Shown here: positions 1 to 9,419 of the stretch, piece by piece
How the letters are laid out: the number at the start of each line of letters is the position of its first letter
How positions within the stretch are numbered: the first letter of the stretch is position 1
Assembly: GCA_040220455.1 (NCBI GenBank)
Contig: JAVJUS010000113.1
Coordinates: 1 to 16,727 of the forward strand
Direction of reading: 5' to 3'
DNA: 16,727 bases
Source of the DNA: JAVJUS01 sp040220455
GTDB taxonomy: Bacteria > Pseudomonadota > Alphaproteobacteria > DSM-16000 > Inquilinaceae
Position numbers and translations under genes: made by a program
The notes under the pieces: generated by a model
Databases searched by the model: none
Seen by the model: the letters and a program-made list of their open reading frames with translations, nothing else
What the model was told of the DNA's origin: nothing

Positions 1-2637
<2,637 letters not shown>

Positions 2638-3132
2638 CGGGACCTCGAGGGCGTTTGGCGGGACGGGGCCGGCCAGACGCGCGACCCCGGTCGCGGACAA
2701 GTAAGCCCCGGCCGCCGCCGATGCAACGGGCGAGGCGATCCGGGGCCCGATTCCCGGACCGATCCTGCCCCGCGACGGGCTTGCGCAGACCGGCGGCGCG
2801 GGCGTCGACCCGGGCCGGAGAGGGCGGGGCGCCGCGACCGCGCCCCGCCGGAGCGGAGGCGACGGGACCATAGACCATCGGCCCCGGCTTTCCAACCGGC
2901 ACCACGGGCCGCCTCGGGACCGCTGCGCGGTCGAGGGAGTATTCTTAAATAGTAAAGTATTTTTATTACTATAATGAAAAGGGTGGCCGCGACTCATTTT
3001 GCCTGTTAATGGAGATGCCAAGCGCGAGACATTCGCGCGCGATGGTGGGCCGGCCGCCGCGATTCCCGGCGCGCCCGGTCCGGAGGCGACCAGGCGGCCC
3101 GGCGCCCGCCGGGCCCCGACACGCGGGGCGGC
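2638..3132. other. Divergent intergenic region between secA and the LodA-like block
   Basis: This 495-bp spacer separates secA (minus) from the gene at 3133 (plus). I see no convincing protein gene in it: short open frames on both strands have the Arg/Pro/Ala-rich composition of random GC-rich sequence. Most of it is as GC-rich as the genes, but about 2941-2980 is strongly AT-rich. It must hold the promoters of both divergent units. If the plus-strand promoter at 2970-2975 is right, the first gene has a leader of about 150 nt (about 2982-3132) in which I could not recognise a known riboswitch. Confidence 0.7.
2945..2975 (+). promoter_or_regulatory. Candidate promoter of the LodA-like/radical SAM block with overlapping inverted repeat
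   Basis: A perfect TATAAT hexamer lies at 2970-2975 inside an AT-rich island that stands out from the GC-rich surroundings. No good -35 is present at 17-bp spacing; the best is TTAAAT at 2945-2950 with a 19-bp spacer, so an activator may be needed. A perfect 7-bp inverted repeat, ATAGTAA (2949-2955) and TTACTAT (2966-2972), runs across the spacer and into the -10 hexamer, which is where a repressor operator would be expected. The reverse strand of the same island could also serve secA, but I see no clear consensus there. Confidence 0.5.
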
Positions 3133-4581
3133 ATGCTGCACGAAATCTGGATCTATCCGCCGTTGGCCTTTGCCCGGCTGGGCGCGTCCGACACGCCCAT
3201 GGACAACTTCCACTGGGCCGACAACGACTACGCCGCCCGCGGCACGGCGGAGACGGTGATCCGCCCGGCGAAGAGCCTGACGGTCGCCGAGGACGGCACG
3301 GTCGGCGTGCACGAGCCCGAGCGGATCGTCTTCAAGGACGGCGAGGCCTTCCGCCCCGTGTGCCCGTTCTTCGAGGTCCACGGCCGCTGGACCGTCGACG
3401 GGACCGAGCACGAGGGCCCTGTCACCCCCGACGTGCTGGCCGCCTGCGGCCTTCCGGCCGACGCGACGAGCTGGCGGGTCGAGGCAGGCAACGACAAGGC
3501 CTACCACTACACCCTGTCCGACGCCGACCGGGTCGCCGCGGCGGTCGACATCCCGGCCGGGGATTTCGCGAAGAAGCCGCTGGAGGGCCGCTCCCCCGAG
3601 GGGGCCGGGGAGCCGCTGGTGCTGGCCGACGCGCCGATCCCGTTCGGCCATGTCCAGGCCTGCCGGCCGGCCGGCGACTTCACCACCTTCCGGCTGCGCC
3701 TGACGCCCGGCAAGGGCGACGTCTACGCCCCGACCGACATCGCCGACCGGGACCTGAGCGCGCTGTTCAAGCCCTACGAGGACCCGGCCGCCTTCCTCGC
3801 CCGGGTTCACGCCATCCTCAATCCGAAGGCCGACTGGCCGAGCTGGAACCCGGCCGTGAAGGGCGACTACCGCACCACGCCGGGGCTGCTCTTCGCCCAG
3901 ACGCCGGCGCCGGCCAGCCTCGGCTTTCTCGACGATGTCTGCGACGGGTTGGTCATCTGCCGGATCGCGGGCGCGGGCGACGGGGCGCGTGGAGTCGAGG
4001 CCTTCGCGCGCTTTTCCTGCTGCCCGCCGGACTTCCAGCCCGACCGCCGGCCCTTCGTGTCGATCGCCGACGGGCTGACCGATCTGGTCGACCGCCGGGC
4101 CGTCTTCGCGAGCGCCTATGTCGCCGACAACTGGGAGGAGACCGAGGCGGAGATCGCCGACCTGATGCAGCGCGTCAAGGAGACCATGGGCGCCTCGAAC
4201 CTGGACATCCAGAACGAGCGCAGCCAGGTCGCCAACCAGCGCAGCGGCCGGCCGACCTGGCCGTTCGAGCCGCAGGACACCCGCGCCGGCGATCCCTTGC
4301 CGCTGACCGAGTGGGGCCGGCGCCACCATTCGCGGTTCCTCGCCTACCAGGTCTTCAAGAAGCTGATGCACCAGCGCCCCGACACCTTCGAGCGCTGGAT
4401 CCGCGACCCGACCGAGGTCGTGCCCTTCTTCGACAACCAGATGCCGGCGCTGATGCGCGGGTCGACCGGCAACCCGATGGCGCTGACCCAGCGCCAGTAC
4501 TTCCTGATGAAGCACTGGCTCGACCACATGGCGGCCGAGCCCGGCGACGCGCGGGCCGCGGCGCCGGAGGCGAAGCCATGA
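3133..4581 (+). CDS. LodA-like protein, N-terminal half only (split CTQ-oxidase relative)
   Basis: The 482-residue product resembles the N-terminal domain of LodA/GoxA-type cysteine tryptophylquinone oxidases. The start has the family's IYPPLAFARLGAS (residues 7-19; LodA types begin with I-P-x-IGIARVGNS-like sequence). Near 291-323 comes ARFSCCPPDFQPDRRPFVSIADGLTDLVDRR, then an acidic helix ETEAEIADLMQRV (337-349), and near the end MPALMRGSTGNPMALTQRQY (437-456). In full-length LodA proteins, as I remember them, the last element is followed by the Cys-bearing C-terminal segment; here the protein stops after 26 more residues. That missing part seems to be encoded in the gene at 6042. There is no signal peptide or membrane segment, so it is presumably cytoplasmic. 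The ATG at 3133 is the first start in frame, with a weak GGGGCGG before it. The stop overlaps the next start (ATGA), which implies coupled translation. Family placement is from remembered motifs, not an alignment. Confidence 0.6.
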   Translation: MLHEIWIYPPLAFARLGASDTPMDNFHWADNDYAARGTAETVIRPAKSLTVAEDGTVGVHEPERIVFKDGEAFRPVCPFFEVHGRWTVDGTEHEGPVTPDVLAACGLPADATSWRVEAGNDKAYHYTLSDADRVAAAVDIPAGDFAKKPLEGRSPEGAGEPLVLADAPIPFGHVQACRPAGDFTTFRLRLTPGKGDVYAPTDIADRDLSALFKPYEDPAAFLARVHAILNPKADWPSWNPAVKGDYRTTPGLLFAQTPAPASLGFLDDVCDGLVICRIAGAGDGARGVEAFARFSCCPPDFQPDRRPFVSIADGLTDLVDRRAVFASAYVADNWEETEAEIADLMQRVKETMGASNLDIQNERSQVANQRSGRPTWPFEPQDTRAGDPLPLTEWGRRHHSRFLAYQVFKKLMHQRPDTFERWIRDPTEVVPFFDNQMPALMRGSTGNPMALTQRQYFLMKHWLDHMAAEPGDARAAAPEAKP

Positions 4582-6029
4582 TCGGCGACCGGCCCCTGGG
4601 CGCCGAGCTGCGCGTCGTGCGCTCGGCCGCCGGCGCCCATCTCTTCGCCGCCGACGGCTCGCGCCTGTTCGACGTGCCGGAGCCGCTGGCCGACGCGGTG
4701 GAGGCTGCCGTGGCGGCGGAAGGCGCGCCGGACGGCTCGGCCGACGGGGGCGCCGACGCCGTGCCGCGGCCCGATACCGACGCCCTGCGCCGGGTCGTCG
4801 CGGCCGCGCTCGACACGCCGACGGGCCGGCGCTTCGTCGACGACCGGCCGATCGCCCCGCCGCCGCTGGCCGCGATCTCGCTCAACGTCGCCCAGGCCTG
4901 CAACATGGCCTGCGGCTACTGCTATGCCGACGAGGGACGGTTCGGCGGCAACGCCCGGCTGATGGGGCTGGACGTCGCCAAGGCCTCGATCGACCGGCTG
5001 ATCGCGGAGTCCGAGCCCGGCGGCCGGATCACCGTCGGCTTCATGGGCGGCGAGCCGCTGGTCAACCGCCCGCTGGTCCATGCCGCGACGGCCTATGCCC
5101 GCGAGGCGGCGGCGAAGGCGGGTCGGCGCGTACGCTTCTCGCTGACCACGAACGCGACCCTGATCGAGCCCGACGACGCGCGCCTGTTCGCCGAGAACGA
5201 CTTCGCCGTCTCGGTCAGCGTCGACGGGCCGAGGGCGCTCAACGACCGGCTCCGGCCGATGCGCTCGGATGCCGGGCCGGGGCCGGCATCGAGCTACGAC
5301 CGCATGGTCCGCGGGATCGAGGTGCTGAACCGCCACGGCCGGCCGGCCCATCTCTCCGCCCGGATCACGGTCACGCCGCGTACCGGCCGGCTGCTGCCGG
5401 TGCTGGAGCACGTGCTGGGCCTGGGCTTCGACGACGCGGGCTTCGCCGCCGTGCTCGTCTCCCCCGACCCGTCGCTCGCCTTCGGTCCGGCGGAATTCGA
5501 CACTTTCCTCGGCCACATGGCCGAATGCGGGGAGGCGGCGAAGGCGGCCCTGATGGCCGGCCGGCGATTCCCCTTCACCAATTTCGAGACCGCGCTGCAC
5601 GAGATCCATCGCGGCAGCCACCGGCCCTATCCCTGCGGCGCGGGGGCCGGCTATCTCAGCGCCAACGCGGAGGGCGGTCTCTACGCCTGCCACCGCCTTG
5701 TGGACGATCCGGGATATGCCTTCGGCGACGTGCACGAGGGCTCCGACGTCGCCGCGCGGGCCGACCACCTGGCCGCCGCCCATGTCGACCGGCAAGAGCC
5801 GTGCAGGAGCTGCTGGGCGCGCTACCTGTGCGGCGGCGGCTGCTATCACGAGGTGAGCCGGCGCGGCCGGCTCGGCTGCGACTACATCCGCGGTTGGCTG
5901 GCCTTCTGCCTTTCCGCCTATGCCGAGCTGTCCCAGGCCCGGCCCGACTACTTCGTCGATCCTGCCCGGTATTTCGACGGTCCGCGCGAGAGCGCGCTCT
6001 CCGCCACCACCGTCGCCACCGCCGTCTGA
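4578..6029 (+). CDS. Radical SAM/SPASM maturase, QhpD-like
   Basis: The 483-residue product is a radical SAM enzyme with a SPASM-type auxiliary cluster region. The SAM cluster motif CNMACGYC spans residues 108-115 (C108, C112, C115); GFMGGEP follows at 154-160 and the core barrel runs to about 300. The C-terminal part carries C353, GGLYAC (C371), CRSCWARYLCGGGC (C409, C412, C418, C422), C434 and C444. The CWARYLCGGGCYHE and CDYIRGWLAFCLSAY pieces are like QhpD, the enzyme that makes intra-peptide Cys-Asp/Glu thioether bonds in the gamma subunit of quinohemoprotein amine dehydrogenase. Residues 1-95 form an N-terminal extension that could be a peptide-recognition region, which is inference. 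The ATG at 4578 overlaps the previous stop and follows GGAGGCGAAGCC, a good ribosome binding site. The likely role is modification of the protein encoded at 6042 or 3133. Enzyme class is secure; the substrate is not known. Confidence 0.9.
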   Translation: MIGDRPLGAELRVVRSAAGAHLFAADGSRLFDVPEPLADAVEAAVAAEGAPDGSADGGADAVPRPDTDALRRVVAAALDTPTGRRFVDDRPIAPPPLAAISLNVAQACNMACGYCYADEGRFGGNARLMGLDVAKASIDRLIAESEPGGRITVGFMGGEPLVNRPLVHAATAYAREAAAKAGRRVRFSLTTNATLIEPDDARLFAENDFAVSVSVDGPRALNDRLRPMRSDAGPGPASSYDRMVRGIEVLNRHGRPAHLSARITVTPRTGRLLPVLEHVLGLGFDDAGFAAVLVSPDPSLAFGPAEFDTFLGHMAECGEAAKAALMAGRRFPFTNFETALHEIHRGSHRPYPCGAGAGYLSANAEGGLYACHRLVDDPGYAFGDVHEGSDVAARADHLAAAHVDRQEPCRSCWARYLCGGGCYHEVSRRGRLGCDYIRGWLAFCLSAYAELSQARPDYFVDPARYFDGPRESALSATTVATAV

Positions 6030-6041
6030 GGCCCGACCGCC

Positions 6042-8054
6042 ATGACCGATTCCGAACAGCGCGCCCTCGGCATCCCCGAGAACCCCGAGGACTGGAAGAT
6101 CTTCCCGCGCAATCTCACGGCGCGGGCGGCCTATATCGTGCCGGGCAACCCGCCGACGACCCGGCCGGAAACGGGGGTCGACAATTCCTTCCCCGGGCTG
6201 GAGTTCGACGTCCGCAACCTGGCGAAGTTCTTCTTCCCCGGCACCTATTTCGAGGTCTATTCGGACTCGGGCGCCCGGCTGCGCGCCCTGCGGCCGGAGA
6301 GCCAGGCGGCGCGCTGGCGCGCGCTCGGACTGACCGACGCGGATGTCGAGCGCGGCCTCTACATCTGGGCGATGAAGGGCGTCACCGCGCCGGGCCAGGA
6401 CCCGGACGACCCGCCGGCGATCGACTTCCACGACACGACCGGGCTGCAGGTGTGGGCCAAGGCGGTCGCGCTCTACCCGGACACGCGGGTCGGGCTGGTC
6501 ATCGGCCCGGCGCCCGGCGCGGCCACGACCCCGCCCGAGGACGCGATGGCCTGCCTCGACGCGGTGTGGAAGCAGGGCGGCGACGGCGAGATCGCGCGCG
6601 ACGGCGACGGCGACGGCGCGCTGCGCTGGGCGGTGCTGGCCGGGCCGCGGGCGCGCTATCTGAACGAGCAGGGCGTCATCGACCCGGATGTGTACCAGCC
6701 GGGCGAGCTGATTCAGACCCTGTGCACCCCGTGGATGTACGACTTCCGCGACTGCCAGTGCTTCTACTGGGCGTCCAACAAGCCGGATGTCGTAACCTCG
6801 GAGGACGGCAAGTACGAATACCTGAACTTCCAGCGCAAGAACTGGTTGGTCGAGCCGCAGACCACCGACGTGGCAGGCGACTACTCCGCCCGCCGGCTGC
6901 GCGAGATCGACTATGCCGAGATGATGGTCGACTGGCAGCAACTCCGCCCGGTGTCCAACGGGCGCGAGCGCGGCCAGGACTACGTGCCGCCGCCGGGGCC
7001 GACGGACGTCACGCCGGGCACGCTCGACTGGGTGAGGACGGAGCTCGAATACCTGGCCACGGTCGAGCACGCGCTGGCGGTCCAGTACCTCTACGCCTAC
7101 TACTCCGTCGCCACGACCCGGGACCGACCGAGCGACGGCTTCAACGCCGCGCGCATCTGGCAGGCGGCGACCGAGGTCTTCCACATCGCCATTTCGGAGA
7201 TGCGGCACTTCCGCTGGGCCAACGAGGTGCTGGTCCTGCTGGGCGGCGAGCCGACGATCGGCCGGGCCTCGATGCTGGGGCGCCGGTTCCGGGTGCCGTT
7301 TTCGCTCCAGGGGCTGAGCTCCGCCCAGCTCCAGTGGTTCGTCGATGTCGAGCGGCCGAGCCGGTCGACGGCCGAGGGGCTCGACGGCATGTATACCGGC
7401 ATCCTCGACGCCCTGCGCGCGGACGAGACGCTCGATGCCGACGACCGGCGCCGGTCGGTCGAGATCGTCAAGCTGATCATCGACGAGGGCGAGAGCCACT
7501 ACGAGCGCTTCTCGACCGCCCAGCGCATGCTCGCCGGCCTGTCCCAGGGCGCCTGGCTGCGGTCCGACTACGGCCGGACGACCGCCATCCGGGGCGTGAC
7601 CGGCGGCGACAGCGTCCCCGGCGTGCCGGTGGCCGAGCGCGCGGGCACCGACCGCGCGGCGATGCAGGCGCTGGCCGACGAGCAGTACCGCACGATCCTC
7701 GAGCTTCTGGGCGTCGCCTTCCAGGACACCTCGGCGGAGGGGGGCGAGGCGCTGCGCCAGGCGATCAGCCTGATGTGGTCGCTCGACGACACGGTGCGCC
7801 GGCTGGCCGACCGAGGGATCACGCCGCTGTTCGCCCTGCCGGAGGGCCTGGCGACCACCCCGCCGCCGGCGCGCACGCAGGCCGACCGCGCCCAGGCGCT
7901 GGCCCGCATCCGCGCCGAGGCGGAGGAGCGGCTGGACGCGATCGAACAGGCGGCGCCGGCGCCCATGGTGACGACGCTGGCCAGTGCCTTCCGCGCGGAC
8001 CTGGAGCGGGTCGTCCGCGCGATGGCGCAGGACGCCCTGTCCTCCTCGGTCTAG
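6042..8054 (+). CDS. LodA C-terminal-like quinoprotein domain fused to a ferritin-like domain
   Basis: This 670-residue protein has two parts. Residues about 12-310 resemble the C-terminal half of LodA/GoxA oxidases: SFPGLEFDVRN (49-59) matches the family's FxPGIE region, and CTPWMYDFRDCQCFYWASNK (228-247) matches the P-W-x-x-D-F-x-x-C-(x)n-W segment, in which the PW tryptophan is the quinone precursor (here W231). Residues about 325-500 look like a ferritin-like bundle of the VioB/RebD-associated type: TELEYLATVEHALAVQYLYA (333-352, with E342/H343), EVFHIAISEMRHF (378-390, ExxH at 386-389) and DEGESHYERF (481-490). These are candidate di-iron ligands. Residues 500-670 are helical with no motif I know. 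The LodA cross-linking Cys, expected just before SFPGLE, is absent (sequence is PETGVDN); C228, C238 and C240 near W231 are alternatives. The start follows the previous stop by 12 bases. No signal peptide is seen. The fusion itself is clear in the sequence; function is inferred. Confidence 0.65.
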   Translation: MTDSEQRALGIPENPEDWKIFPRNLTARAAYIVPGNPPTTRPETGVDNSFPGLEFDVRNLAKFFFPGTYFEVYSDSGARLRALRPESQAARWRALGLTDADVERGLYIWAMKGVTAPGQDPDDPPAIDFHDTTGLQVWAKAVALYPDTRVGLVIGPAPGAATTPPEDAMACLDAVWKQGGDGEIARDGDGDGALRWAVLAGPRARYLNEQGVIDPDVYQPGELIQTLCTPWMYDFRDCQCFYWASNKPDVVTSEDGKYEYLNFQRKNWLVEPQTTDVAGDYSARRLREIDYAEMMVDWQQLRPVSNGRERGQDYVPPPGPTDVTPGTLDWVRTELEYLATVEHALAVQYLYAYYSVATTRDRPSDGFNAARIWQAATEVFHIAISEMRHFRWANEVLVLLGGEPTIGRASMLGRRFRVPFSLQGLSSAQLQWFVDVERPSRSTAEGLDGMYTGILDALRADETLDADDRRRSVEIVKLIIDEGESHYERFSTAQRMLAGLSQGAWLRSDYGRTTAIRGVTGGDSVPGVPVAERAGTDRAAMQALADEQYRTILELLGVAFQDTSAEGGEALRQAISLMWSLDDTVRRLADRGITPLFALPEGLATTPPPARTQADRAQALARIRAEAEERLDAIEQAAPAPMVTTLASAFRADLERVVRAMAQDALSSSV

Positions 8055-8105
8055 GGCCGGGGGCGTGCCGGGGTCGCGGAGGACGGCCGTCCGGGATCGC
8101 CGGTC

Positions 8106-9242
8106 GTGACCGCGCCGGCGCGCCTGCTGGTCGTCGGCGGCGGGGTGACGGCGCTCGCCGTCGCCCGCCGGCTGGCCGCTCTCGGCCATGTGGTGGACCG
8201 GGCGGATCTGCCGGGCCCGTCCGCGCCGCCGGGGGGCGGCGGGGGGCCGCCGCTGCTGCTCAACGATGCCGCTCTCGCGCTGATCGCCGAGCTGTTCGGC
8301 GCGTCCGTTCTCGACCGTCTGCCGGGCCACCGCATCGCCGCGCGCCGGGTCGCCTGGGCGGGCGCCGAGCCGGTGGTCCGCGACCAGGCCGCGCTGACGA
8401 TCCGGTCCGGCGCACTGCGCGCCGCGCTCGCCGACACGCCCGCCACCGGCCCCGCGCCCCGCGCCATCGGCCCGGTGCCCGCCGAGGACGGACGGGCGCT
8501 GGAGGCCTTCGTCGCCGGCTATGTCGGGGCGGTCGACGCGACCGGCGGGACGGCGGCGCTGGCCCGGGCCTTCGGCGCGATGCGCTGGCCGCTCGGCCGC
8601 CGGGCGATGGTGGCGGCGGAAGCGGTGCTGAGCGACGACGCGCCGGGCGACACCGCGCGGATCGAGACGGTCGGCGACGGCTGGCTGTTCCTCGCCCCCC
8701 TGGGCGGCGGCCGGGCGGCGCTCCAGCTCATGGCCGCCCGGCGGCCGGAGGACCTGCTCGCCGCGCTGGTCGGCGCGCTGGGCCGGGCGCCGGGAATGGC
8801 CGGGCTGATCGCCGATGCCGGGCCGCCCGCCGTGGTCGACGCCGCGCCGGCCTGGACCGAGCCGCCGGTGCGCCGGCCGGACTTCCTGCCGCTCGGCCTC
8901 TATGCCGTGGGCGAGGCGGCGGCGGCCTTCGACCCGGTCAGCGGGGAGGGCGTGCCGGCCGCTCTGCGCGGCGCGCTGCTGGCCGCCGCCTGCCTCGACG
9001 CCGCGGCGCGCGGCCGGGTGCCCGCGCCGGCTGCCGCCGGGCACTACGCCGACCGGCTGGCCTTGAGCCTGGGTGCTCATCTCGACGGCTGCCGGTCGTT
9101 CTATACCGAGGCGTTCGGCGACGATTCCGCCTGGGCGGTCGAGCTCGCCGCCGGCGACCCGGCGGTCCTGGCCGCCCCGGCGCCGGAGGATCTCGGCCAT
9201 ACGCTCCAGGACGGCCACCTGGTGCCGGCAAGCGGGCCGTAG
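8106..9242 (+). CDS. LodB/QhpG-like FAD-dependent oxidoreductase
   Basis: The 378-residue product is a Rossmann-fold flavoprotein. It begins LLVVGGGVTALAVARRLAAL (residues 7-26), an FAD-binding beta-alpha-beta unit, and carries the second FAD motif VGEAAAAFDPVSGEG at 268-282, typical of the halogenase/monooxygenase-like flavoproteins that include LodB and QhpG. GDGWLFLAPLGGGRAALQL (190-208) is also typical. LodB and QhpG are needed for oxidation of the Trp that becomes CTQ, so the position right after the LodA-like gene suggests the same job here. The start is a GTG at 8106 with only a weak ribosome binding site; a perfect 12-bp palindrome GGACGGCCGTCC (8081-8092) sits in the 51-base gap before it. 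The TAG stop (9240-9242) is supplied by the repeat element that begins at 9237. A Gly-rich loop (residues 43-47) is encoded by two runs of six G. It could instead be an unrelated geranylgeranyl-reductase-type flavoprotein. Confidence 0.65.
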   Translation: MTAPARLLVVGGGVTALAVARRLAALGHVVDRADLPGPSAPPGGGGGPPLLLNDAALALIAELFGASVLDRLPGHRIAARRVAWAGAEPVVRDQAALTIRSGALRAALADTPATGPAPRAIGPVPAEDGRALEAFVAGYVGAVDATGGTAALARAFGAMRWPLGRRAMVAAEAVLSDDAPGDTARIETVGDGWLFLAPLGGGRAALQLMAARRPEDLLAALVGALGRAPGMAGLIADAGPPAVVDAAPAWTEPPVRRPDFLPLGLYAVGEAAAAFDPVSGEGVPAALRGALLAAACLDAAARGRVPAPAAAGHYADRLALSLGAHLDGCRSFYTEAFGDDSAWAVELAAGDPAVLAAPAPEDLGHTLQDGHLVPASGP

Positions 9243-9337
9243 GTCGCCCACCCGTAGGTCGCCCACGGCCGAAGGCCGGGCGCGACGGCTCGGATGCCGG
9301 GGGCGTCGCGCACCGCTTCGCGGTGGGCGACCTACGG
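9237..9337 (+). repeat. Palindromic repeat element, copy A
   Basis: The element starts with two tandem copies of CCGTAGGTCGCCCAC (9237-9251 and 9252-9266) and ends with the exact reverse complement GTGGGCGACCTACGG (9323-9337). Inside are two smaller hairpins, GGCC-GAA-GGCC (9267-9277) and CACCGC-TTC-GCGGTG (9311-9325). Together this looks like a REP/BIME-type structure of two hairpins inside a larger palindrome. A second copy in the opposite orientation lies at 10917-11015. It overlaps the end of the gene before it and fills much of the gap up to the dehydrogenase. Confidence 0.85.
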
Positions 9338-9419
9338 GTTGGCGCCCGCCCCCCGGTTGCGGGGGCCAGGGGCGGGGGCTACCTTGCCGGACTGGACAGA
9401 CGCGAGGGGAGAGGACGCC

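Noticed and set aside
8230..8246. Two runs of six G in the flavoprotein gene as a phase-variation switch
   Set aside because: The runs are short and separated, the frame is intact, and such runs are expected at Gly codons in a GC-rich genome.
9294..9419. Upstream ATG start for the D-lactate dehydrogenase-type gene
   Set aside because: It would begin inside the repeat element and add 42 unrelated residues; the ATG at 9420 has a strong ribosome binding site and gives normal length.
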